DNA from: an uncultured Chloroflexota bacterium
GTDB taxonomy: Bacteria; Chloroflexota; Anaerolineae; Anaerolineales; Anaerolineaceae
DNA length: 62,062 bases
NCBI GenBank assembly: GCA_902774215.1
Contig: CACYHU010000023.1
Coordinates: 1-62,062, forward strand
Direction of reading: 5' to 3'
Numbering within the stretch: position 1 is the stretch's first letter; each line of letters opens with the position of its first letter. The notes beneath the pieces are model-generated. The model was not told the origin of the DNA and made no database searches. It saw only the letters and a list, made by a program, of their open reading frames with translations. Made by a program: the position numbers and the translations under genes. This document shows, piece by piece, positions 9,638 to 18,234 of this stretch.

Positions 9638-10204
9638 TTACCTTCTGAACACCATGCCGCTCATCTCGGCAAGGATCGTCCCGCAGAGAATAACAATATA
9701 AGCGATATCGATAATGATCTGAATCAGACAACCCAGCTCAAAACCTGTCGCTCCCCACGACATGATATTGATATTCACGATAATATTCTGCAGGACCCCA
9801 AGCAAAGCACCCGCCCCGGCTGCAGCGGCGACCGTTTTCGTAAGATTTGAAGAACGCCGTTTATTAACGGCAGCACGCACAGCCGCACAGATAAGCCTGC
9901 CGCAGGCCACACTGATGATCAAAGCCGTAATATAAGCGGGCAGAAATGTGATCATCTGGAATAAAAAGGCACCGAGAAAACCAAGCACCGCGGCAATGGC
10001 AGCACCGATGATATAATCTTTCCCTTCCGCAGTATCAAAGACCTTCTGCTGAGATTTGATGCAGTCTTTACAGCGGTAACCGGTCGGCGTCTGTACAGCG
10101 CATTCCGGACAAATCGGCTTGCCGCATTTGTTGCAGCGCAATAATGTTTTTCTGTCAGGATGTTTATAACACACCTGATATTCATCATGAAGTTCTTCAG
10201 TCAT
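9638..10204 (-). CDS. Zinc-ribbon/B-box-like membrane protein
   Basis: 188 aa. The N-terminus has paired Cys/His ligands (CYKHPDRKTLLRCNKCGKP, CPECAVQTPTGYRCKDC), like a B-box or zinc ribbon. About four hydrophobic helices follow. The ATG overlaps the nadK stop by 4 nt (ATGA), implying translational coupling. Chloroflexota and Actinobacteria have many such B-box membrane proteins of unknown role, some fused to rhomboid proteases; no catalytic rhomboid motif is seen here. Confidence 0.75.
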   Translation of the reverse strand: MTEELHDEYQVCYKHPDRKTLLRCNKCGKPICPECAVQTPTGYRCKDCIKSQQKVFDTAEGKDYIIGAAIAAVLGFLGAFLFQMITFLPAYITALIISVACGRLICAAVRAAVNKRRSSNLTKTVAAAAGAGALLGVLQNIIVNINIMSWGATGFELGCLIQIIIDIAYIVILCGTILAEMSGMVFRR

Positions 10205-11082
10205 GAACGCTTTCCTCCTATGGTTGGATTACGCTGCATATAGCGTGTGATATTTCGATAAAAAACACCTTTATCTTCAAAACGGACAAATTCCGCCGAA
10301 TGTTCCGAGGCTTTCGCGCGGATCTGGTCTCCGAATTCCAACGCATCGCCATCATATCCGTCCGGGGAAATGACCGCTTCCACGTTTCCGCCAAGTATAA
10401 AGGTAACGGTGTCCGTATCCGGCAGGACCAGTGAACGATCCACACAGAGGTTCGGGGAAATCGGCGTCAGCAGCATATTGCGCATATCAGGCCGCAGGAT
10501 CGGCCCGCCGACGGATTGGGAATAGGATGTGGAACCGGTGGCAGTTGAAAGGATCAGCCCGTCCGCGACATATTCAGCCAGCTCGATATCATTGATGTGG
10601 ACAAACAGATGCACCGGACGTATTGAAAGTCCCCTCGCTAGGACTATATCATTCAAAACCTCCCAGGAATGGAGTTTATTCTCACCGCGGTAATGTTCCG
10701 CATGGATCATCATCCTTTTGTCAGTATCCCAGTTCCCGGAAAACAGGTCATCCAGACGGTACCTCCACTCATTGCGCTGTGTTTCCACCAGGAATCCGAA
10801 ATGGCCGAGATTTACGCCCATCACCGGCACATGGACCGGAGCGCCGAGCTTTCCCGCCCGCAGCATGGTCCCGTCGCCGCCAAGGGCGATCATCAAATCA
10901 TATTTTCCTTCGCTGAGTGCTTCCCGGAATTTGCTGTCATTGAGTGAAAAGGACTCAATATATTCCACATCATATTGTTGTTTTATTACAGAAACTATTT
11001 CCGAAGAAAGCACATGCGCTTCCGCAAGACTGGGATGCCATGTGACAGCAATACGCCGTGGTGACTTAACATTCTTTTCCAT
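10201..11082 (-). CDS. nadK: NAD kinase
   Basis: 293 aa. It makes NADP from NAD using ATP or polyphosphate. Visible: the GGDGTML motif near residues 67-73, NLGHFGFL, NDIVLARG and the conserved TATGSTSYSQSVGGPI, then LVLPDTD near the C-terminus. It is first in the minus-strand run that continues into the zinc-ribbon protein and recN. An extended -10 (TGTTATAAT) ends only 6 nt before the ATG and no Shine-Dalgarno site is present, so the mRNA may be leaderless. Confidence 0.93.
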   Translation of the reverse strand: MEKNVKSPRRIAVTWHPSLAEAHVLSSEIVSVIKQQYDVEYIESFSLNDSKFREALSEGKYDLMIALGGDGTMLRAGKLGAPVHVPVMGVNLGHFGFLVETQRNEWRYRLDDLFSGNWDTDKRMMIHAEHYRGENKLHSWEVLNDIVLARGLSIRPVHLFVHINDIELAEYVADGLILSTATGSTSYSQSVGGPILRPDMRNMLLTPISPNLCVDRSLVLPDTDTVTFILGGNVEAVISPDGYDGDALEFGDQIRAKASEHSAEFVRFEDKGVFYRNITRYMQRNPTIGGKRS

Positions 11083-11088
11083 ACTATC

Positions 11089-11097
11089 ATTATAACA
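11089..11097 (-). promoter_or_regulatory. Extended -10 promoter of nadK
   Basis: The minus strand reads TTGTTATAATGATAGTATG: a consensus TGnTATAAT with 6 nt to the nadK start codon. A start site at the usual distance would fall on or next to the ATG. No good -35 is visible. Confidence 0.55.
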
Positions 11098-11166
11098 AGT
11101 CCCGCCGCAATCAGAGATAATTTAATGATTTCCAAAGAAACATCGTAATTGTTCAGGAGCAGGTGA

Positions 11167-11230
11167 CGCACCACGGATGACAGGCCCTTCGTGCGGGATT
11201 CGCCGCAGCAAAGTGCCAGTCACCGTGTGC
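11167..11230. repeat. Dispersed hairpin repeat (paired with 42192-42237)
   Basis: Shares ACGGRTGACAGGCCYTTCG and a following TTCGC.GCAG with 42192-42237. It folds through CACGGATGAC (from 11172) and GTCACCGTG (11219-11227). It lies between nadK (start side) and the AlbA_2 gene (stop side), so it could end transcription of the latter, though no long T-run follows. Confidence 0.5.
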
Positions 11231-11262
11231 CCTTTTCTGAATAGTTGCTCTTTTTTTTATTT

Positions 11263-12966
11263 TCAATCAAAAAAATCGGATAAATCAAATTCATTTCGGT
11301 CAATCAACCATTTACCACCTTTGTCCGGTCCTACACGATGGATATATCCTTTGTTTTTCAATAATTCTATTACAGTTCGAACCTTTTTTTCCGTAATGTT
11401 TAGTCTGGCAGCCAATTCTTTTCGTGATATAGAAGGATTTTCATTGAGAAGATAAAGAACTGATTCGATTCTTTGATCTGAATTGTTCGTTTTTTCTGGC
11501 CCTTTTACCGAATTTTCTGGCCCTTTTACCGAATTTTCTGGCCCTTTTACCGAATTTTCTGGCCCTTTTACCAAATTATCTGGCCCTTTTACCAAATTAT
11601 CTGGCCCTTTTACCAAATTATCTGGCCCTTTTACCAAATTATCTGGCCCTTTTACCAAATTATCTGGCCTTTTTACCAAATTTTCTGGCCCTTTTACCAA
11701 ATTTTCCGGCCCTTCCGCTAAATATAAAGCTGGCAATTCGTTAAAAATTAGAGTTACACGTGTTCTATCGGGAGAATCTTCCATCTCGATCATAGGTACC
11801 GGCCAGCCCTGATCTTCCCAAACATTGAAAATATTCGGAACACCACTGCCGGCTCGTTCACCAATATCCAGAAGACTAAACATTTTCAAAATAGTCTTAT
11901 TCCGAGGATCAGAAACACCACCTCGAACCATTTGCCTTTTTCCGGTTCGAATATAACCAGGATTCTCCAATATCAATTGATCCGGTGTCCGCTTAATTAC
12001 AACACCGCGAACACCATAATAATCAGCATTCGAAAGACAATTCACCAATGCCTCTCGAACAGCTTTATGGACCGGAGTATCATCCACCCGAAGAATTCCT
12101 TCCATTTTAAAGGGAATTTTCAATCCCATTGCGATCTTGTTATAAGCTCTTAGAAAGAAATCAAACACATTTCCAGACCAGGTCCCTGCAGTAGACCAAA
12201 GACGATCAGTCCAGCGAATAGACGGATCCAGATGTTCCTGATAATCCAGAAAATATTCCGGAAATACTCTCACGATATCATAATCGTTTCCAAACATCAA
12301 TAATCCCGCTCCGGTTGGATGCATTTTGCCGTCCTTTTCCGAAATTGCTGCAGCACCAATACTCCGCAGATATTCATCGTCATTCAACCTCGAAAAGGGA
12401 TGACGCTCCGATGTATTTTGATGCATATTACGATACCCACGGATCGTATCCTGATTCAGGTCTGACAAGGATAAAATATCGACTACTTTCATGTCAGCAG
12501 TATCTTCGGTCTGATCCCTTAGCATAGAAAGAACCTGAGCTTTGCTGCACAGATAATCTCCTTCACCATTTCTGCGATAGGTACCGGTAAACATATTCGA
12601 TCCTTTAAAAATCGGTTTATGTTCTCTATGTGCCATGGGAACATTGATGACAAGGATAACATCACCATTTATGGTATAGGATTTAACATCTTTGCCTGTC
12701 AAAATGTTAAAGCTGATTTTTTGCTGATTATTAACAAGATCCCAAAATTCTTTTTCAAGTTTAGATGCATCTTTCAGTCCGGTTGTACACCAGCTTTTAT
12801 CATTCTGTTCTTTTACTCCAAGAATAATTACCCCTCCTTCGGTATTGGCAAAAGATGAATACGTCTCCCATAACGATTCAGGAAGTCCGGTTTTTGCAGA
12901 TTTCACTTCCCGACGGTTGTCTTCTTTGTATTCATCAAATCTTGAAAGGTCAAATAAATCACTCAT
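11263..12966 (-). CDS. AlbA_2/HATPase regulator with heptapeptide repeat linker and winged helix
   Basis: 567 aa. Order: an AlbA_2 (Schlafen-type) domain with SFANTEGGVIILGVKE near residues 36-52; a long middle region; a GHKL-like ATPase region with VREALVNCLSNADYYG, LILENPG and ERAGSGVPNIF; a linker of 11 full heptads (GPENLVK, GPDNLVK or GPENSVK types) at about 420-500; and a C-terminal winged helix (SISRKELAARLNITEKKVRTVI). Related proteins are annotated as ATP-binding transcriptional regulators; the ligand is unknown. Its AT-rich composition contrasts with nadK and uvrC, suggesting acquisition. A second family member is at 54173-55513. Confidence 0.8.
   Translation of the reverse strand: MSDLFDLSRFDEYKEDNRREVKSAKTGLPESLWETYSSFANTEGGVIILGVKEQNDKSWCTTGLKDASKLEKEFWDLVNNQQKISFNILTGKDVKSYTINGDVILVINVPMAHREHKPIFKGSNMFTGTYRRNGEGDYLCSKAQVLSMLRDQTEDTADMKVVDILSLSDLNQDTIRGYRNMHQNTSERHPFSRLNDDEYLRSIGAAAISEKDGKMHPTGAGLLMFGNDYDIVRVFPEYFLDYQEHLDPSIRWTDRLWSTAGTWSGNVFDFFLRAYNKIAMGLKIPFKMEGILRVDDTPVHKAVREALVNCLSNADYYGVRGVVIKRTPDQLILENPGYIRTGKRQMVRGGVSDPRNKTILKMFSLLDIGERAGSGVPNIFNVWEDQGWPVPMIEMEDSPDRTRVTLIFNELPALYLAEGPENLVKGPENLVKRPDNLVKGPDNLVKGPDNLVKGPDNLVKGPDNLVKGPENSVKGPENSVKGPENSVKGPEKTNNSDQRIESVLYLLNENPSISRKELAARLNITEKKVRTVIELLKNKGYIHRVGPDKGGKWLIDRNEFDLSDFFD
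11494..11720 (-). repeat. In-frame 21 bp tandem repeat inside the AlbA_2 gene
   Basis: About 11 units of a 21 bp repeat (plus-strand consensus TCTGGCCCTTTTACCAAATT), each coding one heptapeptide. Third-unit variants (RPDNLVK) and block changes (DNL to ENS) show amplification of neighbouring units. Copy-number change keeps the frame and alters only the linker length. Confidence 0.9.
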
Positions 12967-13002
12967 AAAATAGCTTTTCCTCGTGTACAGAATGACGAAC
13001 AG

Positions 13003-14877
13003 TTACTGATTTGAATTCAGAAAATCATGGACGGTTTGCGCAAGATCGATATCGATCCCTTTGACCACGGCCAGTTCTTCAATGGGGGCATTTGCGATGC
13101 TTTCGATATCGCCGAATTTTTTCAGCAGGGCTTTACGTTTTACCGGACCGATGCCGGGAATCTTTTCCAGCTGTGAAGCCAGGCCGGCTTTTGTACGGCG
13201 ATTGCGGTGATTCGTGATGGCGAAACGGTGTGCCTCGTCACGGATGCGCTGGACCATATAAAGGCCCTGTGAGTGACGGGGCAGCAGGATCGATTCAGAC
13301 TGATGCGGGAGAAAGAGTTCTTCTTCCCGTTTGGCAAGCCCGACCACATGAACCTTATCCGTAAGACCAAATTCATCCAGCACCTCGACTGCCCTGCCAA
13401 GCTGGCCTTTCCCGCCGTCCATAATGATCAGATCCGGCAGCATTGCAAAGGATTCATCCGCCTTACCGCCGGTTTCAGCGTTTTTTTCTTTAGAGGCTTC
13501 CCAGCGTTTGATCCGCCGGGTCAGGACCTCGGTCATGCTCTCAAAATCGTTCGGACCTTCCACGGTCTTGATGTTAAAACGGCGATAATGCTTTTTCGCC
13601 GGAACACCCTGCAGAAAAACAACCATGGACCCGACAGAATTCGTCCCCTGTGTATTGGAAATGTCATAGCATTCCATACGGTTCGGGGCCTGCGGCAGTC
13701 CCAGAGCATTCTGCAGCTCCGCAAGGGCTTCATTCTGCTTGCTGGTATCATTGGTCCACTGGGTCTTCAGAGCACGCAATGTCTCAATGGCGTTTTCCGT
13801 GGCCATATTGATCAGATCCTTTGAGTCTCCGGTCCGGGGAACCTTGATTTCGATCTTTTTCCCGCCGCGTTTCTGCCGCAGCCACTGATGGATGATCTTT
13901 GTCTCTTCCAGATCTGTCGGCAGCAGCATCTGCGGAGGGACCGAGGCAGCCTGATCATAATATTGACGGATAAAAGCCTCCAGCACCTCGGAATCATTTT
14001 CTCCTGCTGTGCCTTCCAGGACAAAATATTCCTGCCCGATCAGTTTCCCTGACCGGACAAAGAACATCTGCACACAGGACTCATCTTCCGAGCGGGCAAT
14101 TGCGATCACGTCTGAATCAATGTCTTCAGAAGAAACGATCTTCTGTTTCTCAACCACCCGTGCGGCAGCCTGGATCTGATCCCGCAGCATAGCCGCACGT
14201 TCATATAGCATCTTATCCGAAGCCGCCTTCATTTCCGCCTGGAGTTTTTTGATGATCTCGTCTGATTTTCCCTCCAGGAAATCACCGAGACTCTCCATCA
14301 TCCGGTGGTACTCCTCCTGCGTAATGGCACCGATACAAGGGCCCGAACAGAGTTTGATGTCATAATACAGGCACCCACGCTGATCATTACCGGTGATTTC
14401 CCTGTCGCAGCTCAGGTAAGGAAAGACCTTACGCAGCATATCCAGCGTCTGATTTACCGCCCAGACACTGGTATAGGGACCGAAATACCGTGCCCCGTCA
14501 TGCACCATGCGCCGGGTCACGGTAATCTTCGGATATGGATCCTGATAACTGATCCTGATATAGGGATACCGTTTGTCATCTTTAAGCTGGATATTGTAAT
14601 GGGGACGGTAGCGTTTGATGAGGTTCATTTCCAGAATGAACGCCTCAAGCTCCGATTCCACCACTACCCACTCAATATGATCAATATGCCTGACGAGCTG
14701 ACGGGTCTTTTCCGTATGTCCTGAATCATTGACAAAATATGATTTGACCCGGTTGCGCAGATTGATGGCTTTCCCGACGTAGATGATCTTATCATCCGCG
14801 TCTTTCATCAGGTAGCAGCCGGGTTTTTTCGGCAGGGTCGCAAGTGTATTTTTTATCGATTCGTTTACTTCGATCAT
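13003..14877 (-). CDS. uvrC: Excinuclease ABC subunit C
   Basis: 624 aa. It makes both incisions in nucleotide excision repair. Visible: an N-terminal GIY-YIG nuclease (PKKPGCYLMKD ... IIYVGKAINLRNRVKSYF), the Cys-containing CLYYDIKLCSGPC, a UVR motif region (EIIKKLQAEMKAASDKM), the RNase H-like C-terminal nuclease (MECYDISNTQGTNSVGSMVVF; LIIMDGGKGQL) and a terminal helix-hairpin-helix (LEKIPGIGPVKRKALLKKFG). Full length. Confidence 0.96.
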   Translation of the reverse strand: MIEVNESIKNTLATLPKKPGCYLMKDADDKIIYVGKAINLRNRVKSYFVNDSGHTEKTRQLVRHIDHIEWVVVESELEAFILEMNLIKRYRPHYNIQLKDDKRYPYIRISYQDPYPKITVTRRMVHDGARYFGPYTSVWAVNQTLDMLRKVFPYLSCDREITGNDQRGCLYYDIKLCSGPCIGAITQEEYHRMMESLGDFLEGKSDEIIKKLQAEMKAASDKMLYERAAMLRDQIQAAARVVEKQKIVSSEDIDSDVIAIARSEDESCVQMFFVRSGKLIGQEYFVLEGTAGENDSEVLEAFIRQYYDQAASVPPQMLLPTDLEETKIIHQWLRQKRGGKKIEIKVPRTGDSKDLINMATENAIETLRALKTQWTNDTSKQNEALAELQNALGLPQAPNRMECYDISNTQGTNSVGSMVVFLQGVPAKKHYRRFNIKTVEGPNDFESMTEVLTRRIKRWEASKEKNAETGGKADESFAMLPDLIIMDGGKGQLGRAVEVLDEFGLTDKVHVVGLAKREEELFLPHQSESILLPRHSQGLYMVQRIRDEAHRFAITNHRNRRTKAGLASQLEKIPGIGPVKRKALLKKFGDIESIANAPIEELAVVKGIDIDLAQTVHDFLNSNQ

Positions 14878-14883
14878 ATTATC

Positions 14884-14935
14884 AGCAGGCAGTCGGCAGC
14901 AGGCAGCGGGCAGTGAAGCGGGCAGCCGTCAGTGA
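14884..14935. repeat. Short degenerate GGCAG repeat
   Basis: An imperfect run of GCAGTCGGCAGCAGGCAGCG-type units just upstream of the uvrC start codon. It resembles other low-complexity spacers in the window, such as 45375-45470. Confidence 0.4.
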
Positions 14936-14962
14936 GTAATTTGAAGTCAGCAGCCGGTCAAC

Positions 14963-15943
14963 TTATTTTGACACTAAAAGCAGATCGCCGTTATTCAGCA
15001 GAACGGCAGCGGATTTACCGTCGGGAGACGCGGCAATCCGGCTGGTCCGGTTTTCGCCGCCGGCTAAAGTGACCTGTGCTTCCAGCTCGAAGGTTTTCGG
15101 ATCGATGCAATAAACTGTCTCCGCATCGGCGGCCCAAAGGACAGAACCATCATCGCTGTAGGAGACTTCATAAGGGGAGGTCTTTCCCAGGATCGTCCTG
15201 CCTTTTTCTTCCCCGGTCAGCGGATCAAAGAAGATAACCGTACCATTTTCATAATCATTGTTGATGATCCCGACCGCAAGTGTACTGTTGTCCGGAGAGA
15301 GCTCATAGGATGAAGCGAAATCCCACAGGGAAATGGTCTTGCCGAAGGAAGAATCTTCCGTATTCTGGAGTGCAAAGGTTCCCCGTGAATGCCAGAGACA
15401 CGCTTTTCCGTCCGCGGAAAGTGAAGAGTCATAGACAGGCGCTGCCGTCTCAAATCCGTCCAGATCATAGACCAGGGAACCGTCCGCCGCATCATAAACC
15501 AGCGTACGGATCTTTTCAGCAGAATCCGCAAGGATCCGGGAACCGTCCTTCGAAACAGAAACGGAAAGAAGATTGAAACCCGGTGTGATCGTTTTCATAT
15601 CTTTTTCGGGTGATTCAGGATCATAAATGTAAATCGTTTTCCAATCGTCTGAAAGAGCGGCGACAACACCGGCCTCACTGACAGTAATGAACATATAGGA
15701 TTTTTCGCCAAGGTTATAGCTTTCTGATTCAGATGGAGAAGAAACAGCAATATTTTGCACAGAATCTTTGCTCACCAGAGTCAATACCGTACCGGTTTCA
15801 TTCCAAACCATACGGGAAACCGGGGTTTCGGTTTTCACAGAGGTCAGCATCACAGCCTCTTCCGTCTGGGCATAGACACCGGAAAAGACGAGCATGCAGC
15901 TCAGAACCGCAAAAAATATATTTAATGCCTTCATTTTCATCAT
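14963..15943 (-). CDS. Secreted beta-propeller (WD40/PQQ-like) protein
   Basis: 326 aa from the ATG at 15943, preceded by GAGAGG. The N-terminus is a signal peptide (FFAVLSCMLVFSGVYAQ). The rest consists of repeated beta-strand blades with phrases such as SKDGSRILADS, SADGKACLWHS, SPDNSTLAVGI, SDDGSVLWAAD and SPDGKSAAVLL at about 40-residue spacing, giving six or seven blades. No catalytic motif is seen; it may be a scaffold or sensor outside the membrane. It stands alone, downstream of a long non-coding spacer. Confidence 0.7.
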   Translation of the reverse strand: MMKMKALNIFFAVLSCMLVFSGVYAQTEEAVMLTSVKTETPVSRMVWNETGTVLTLVSKDSVQNIAVSSPSESESYNLGEKSYMFITVSEAGVVAALSDDWKTIYIYDPESPEKDMKTITPGFNLLSVSVSKDGSRILADSAEKIRTLVYDAADGSLVYDLDGFETAAPVYDSSLSADGKACLWHSRGTFALQNTEDSSFGKTISLWDFASSYELSPDNSTLAVGIINNDYENGTVIFFDPLTGEEKGRTILGKTSPYEVSYSDDGSVLWAADAETVYCIDPKTFELEAQVTLAGGENRTSRIAASPDGKSAAVLLNNGDLLLVSK

Positions 15944-16370
15944 TCAAATACCTCTCAATCTTTATGTCTGCAAAATGACGGGGAATTTCTGCCGTGACGC
16001 TGCCGGTGAAACACGAAATTGCCGTGAGACTGTCCTGCATGGTGAAACGAACAGTATTTTCCCTATTATTTCATTCAGGCTTTTAACGAAAGCCCTTCTG
16101 TATTAGTTCCTTAAACTCGACAGTTTCTCTTTCAACGAATATGTCGAAACAAAAAGGAATCCTGATTAAATAATAAATAGCCCTCCCGGGTTTATGCTGC
16201 TGCGCAGCAGGCGCGGACCGGGCGTCAGCCGGGGGCGGAAGAATCTTCCAGCGTCCCTGCGGAGCACTTTATCCGGACGGTAATTTATGAATTTTAAAGA
16301 TTCTTATATTTCCCGGATAAACAGCCCGGGCTGCACGTATCAGGTTTAAGTCAGTTCCTGATGAATAAAC
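15944..16370. other. Intergenic spacer
   Basis: No gene is supported. It holds a degenerate family B repeat (16180-16262). The 15944-16179 part is the likely promoter region of the propeller gene, but no convincing -35/-10 pair is visible. Confidence 0.4.
16180..16262 (-). repeat. Degenerate folded repeat, family B/A hybrid
   Basis: On the minus strand it keeps the hairpin II loop (GGCTGACGCCCGG) and the 3' arm TCCGCGCC followed by CTGCTGCGCAGCAGCA. Its 5' side reads GGGACGCTGG, as in the longer family A, so the arms no longer match fully. Hairpin I is missing. This is a decayed or recombinant copy. Confidence 0.5.
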
Positions 16371-16415
16371 AGGGACAATTTTCCGGCTCAAAAGAGTCTG
16401 ACGAAAATTGTCCCT
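16371..16415. terminator. Hairpin at the 3' end of the LapA-like gene
   Basis: AGGGACAATTTTC (16371-16383) is perfectly repeated in inverse orientation as GAAAATTGTCCCT (16403-16415). It lies 21 nt after the stop of the LapA-like gene. The T residues in the arms are compatible with a bidirectional terminator, but no long T-run follows the stem. Confidence 0.45.
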
Positions 16416-16436
16416 ATTGATTTGCTTCAAATCACT

Positions 16437-17249
16437 TTAGAACAGAGAAAAGCGCTTCTTTTTCTCTTCAACCGGCTTTTCTACTACCGGTGCCGGTGCC
16501 GGTTCAGGTGTCGGCTCAGGCTCCGGTTCAGGTTCCGGTGCGGGCTCAATTGCAGCGGCTTGTTCAGTCTCTGCGGCTGCAGCAGGTTCAGCAGATCCGG
16601 CCTGCATCGAGGTTGGCATTCCATCCAAAGCAGCTTCCTCGATCAGGGTATCGATCTCACCGCCCTGGCCCGGGAGAGCATAAGGCATGGCATTGCTCAT
16701 CTTATCCAGCAAATCTTTATAGGTATCCTTGGATTCCTCAGTGGCATCCAGTTTGAATTCCAGTTCACGCAAAGCCAGATTGATATTATCACGGGCATCT
16801 ATGGCTTCCTTGCGGGCCTGCTGCGCTTCCTGTGTGGTGATATCTGCCTTGTCCAGAGCCTCACGAAGATCACTGATTTCTTCTTCCAGCTTGGTCTGAG
16901 CTCTTTCCAGAGATTCTTTGGCGCCTTCGATCTCGAGGATCTTCTGTCTCAGGTCTTTATTGCTGTTTTGTGCATCGATCAGGTTTGAGCGGTATTTGGA
17001 AAGGTTATCTTCAAGCTCTGCAACTTCCTTGCGGTGCTTGCTGCGCATCTGGCGGCTCTTGATCCAGCCGGGAATGGTCAGAATGGAAATGATCAGCGCA
17101 CCAATTGCCATCGCGATCAGCAGAAACAATGCCAAAGGCTGCTGAAAATCCCAAATGGCAAAATGCAGCGGAACAATATTCGGGTTCTGCAGCGCAAACA
17201 TCACAGCAAAAATGGAAACGATCAAAGCAAAAATGATTACAAATTGCAT
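16437..17249 (-). CDS. LapA-domain (DUF1049-like) membrane protein with coiled coil and Glu/Pro tail
   Basis: 270 aa from the ATG at 17249, which has a perfect AGGAGG six bases upstream; the frame is open further but lacks that signal. Two N-terminal membrane helices carry the LapA-type pattern VMFALQNPNIVPLHFAIW ... PLALFLLIAMAIGALI. A cytoplasmic coiled coil follows (about 70-190), then a low-complexity Ala/Glu/Pro tail (PEPEPEPEPTPEP) ending in KKKRFSLF. In enteric bacteria LapA/YciS works with LapB in envelope control; in this lineage the role is unknown. Confidence 0.7.
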   Translation of the reverse strand: MQFVIIFALIVSIFAVMFALQNPNIVPLHFAIWDFQQPLALFLLIAMAIGALIISILTIPGWIKSRQMRSKHRKEVAELEDNLSKYRSNLIDAQNSNKDLRQKILEIEGAKESLERAQTKLEEEISDLREALDKADITTQEAQQARKEAIDARDNINLALRELEFKLDATEESKDTYKDLLDKMSNAMPYALPGQGGEIDTLIEEAALDGMPTSMQAGSAEPAAAAETEQAAAIEPAPEPEPEPEPTPEPAPAPVVEKPVEEKKKRFSLF

Positions 17250-17423
17250 ATAGTCCTCCTGAAACGCCGTTGAGCGTCCGTCAGTCAAACTCCGATATTA
17301 CTATTTTATAGTATTTTTGAAAAAATTGTTATCAGTTTCTTTTATTCAGACACAAGTTTGTGATTTACGGTATACAAACAGGACGACGTGACGGAAATAT
17401 GATTTCTTCTTACCGGCGTTTTC

Positions 17424-18194
17424 CTAAAGCTGCATTTTTTTCTGCCGTTCACGCAAAATGATCAGAGCGCATATGCTCAGAAGCAGACCGCCGCTGAGAA
17501 TCATTTTAACCGCCAGGCTGCGCTGTGCGGCAGAAGCTTCCTCAACGCTGATATACCCCTCCGGAATAACCGGCGAAGCAGGATCCTGAATGGTATTCTG
17601 CGTTTTCTGGTTCTGTTCCTGGCGCATCATATATTCGATCCGGGGGTTCCCTCCCATTACGCCGTAAGAGGGCATAACGGCATGATAAGACTCTTCCGCT
17701 GCACCGGCATAATCACGATCATCAAGAACGATCTCTTCATCATAGAATGAAAGTGACTTTTCCACATAAAGCGGTTCTTCATTTGCATATTCCATTGAAT
17801 CCGCAGCCATCATAGGCTCAGAATAAGCAGGATCTTCAGCCGCTGACTTTTCATTGCTCTGCTGCTGCCGGAACATCGGGAAAAGGAAGGTAAAAGCCAA
17901 AGCGAGCGCACAAAAAGCAGCCGCCGTACGGAATACAGGGAACAGACGTTCCCACCAGGGTTTCGGTCTTGCTTCTTCCGCCATAGCGCGGGTCAGTATA
18001 TAGTTGCGGGGAGGCGTCACGGTGGGAAGTTCTTTCACCATGGCTTTAACTTTCATCAGGTCTTCAACTTCAGCACTGATTTTCGGATCTTCCGCCATGC
18101 GCCCCGCAAATTTAAGCACATCCTTCCGGTCCAGTTCCTGATCCAGATAGCTGTTTATGAGTTCGTAGTCATTTTTAGAAAGCTGTTCCGTCAT
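17424..18194 (-). CDS. Membrane anti-sigma factor-like protein
   Basis: 256 aa, 40 nt after the ECF sigma gene on the same strand. Its N-terminal 70 residues (YELINSYLDQELDRKDVLKF ...) look like an anti-sigma domain, followed by a membrane helix near 88-108, a low-complexity extracytoplasmic region rich in Glu/Tyr/Met and a second helix (VKMILSGGLLLSICALIIL) before a Lys-rich end. The zinc anti-sigma HxxxCxxC motif is absent. Position and topology argue that it holds the neighbouring sigma factor at the membrane; the released signal is unknown. Confidence 0.72.
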   Translation of the reverse strand: MTEQLSKNDYELINSYLDQELDRKDVLKFAGRMAEDPKISAEVEDLMKVKAMVKELPTVTPPRNYILTRAMAEEARPKPWWERLFPVFRTAAAFCALALAFTFLFPMFRQQQSNEKSAAEDPAYSEPMMAADSMEYANEEPLYVEKSLSFYDEEIVLDDRDYAGAAEESYHAVMPSYGVMGGNPRIEYMMRQEQNQKTQNTIQDPASPVIPEGYISVEEASAAQRSLAVKMILSGGLLLSICALIILRERQKKMQL

Positions 18195-18234
18195 AGTATC
18201 ACCATTCTATTGAGCGGTTAACGTTCAACAGTGC

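Noticed and set aside
11263..12966. Defence-island interpretation of the AlbA_2 gene
   Set aside because: Schlafen-type domains occur in some defence systems, but the neighbours are housekeeping genes (nadK, uvrC) and the winged helix points to transcription control.
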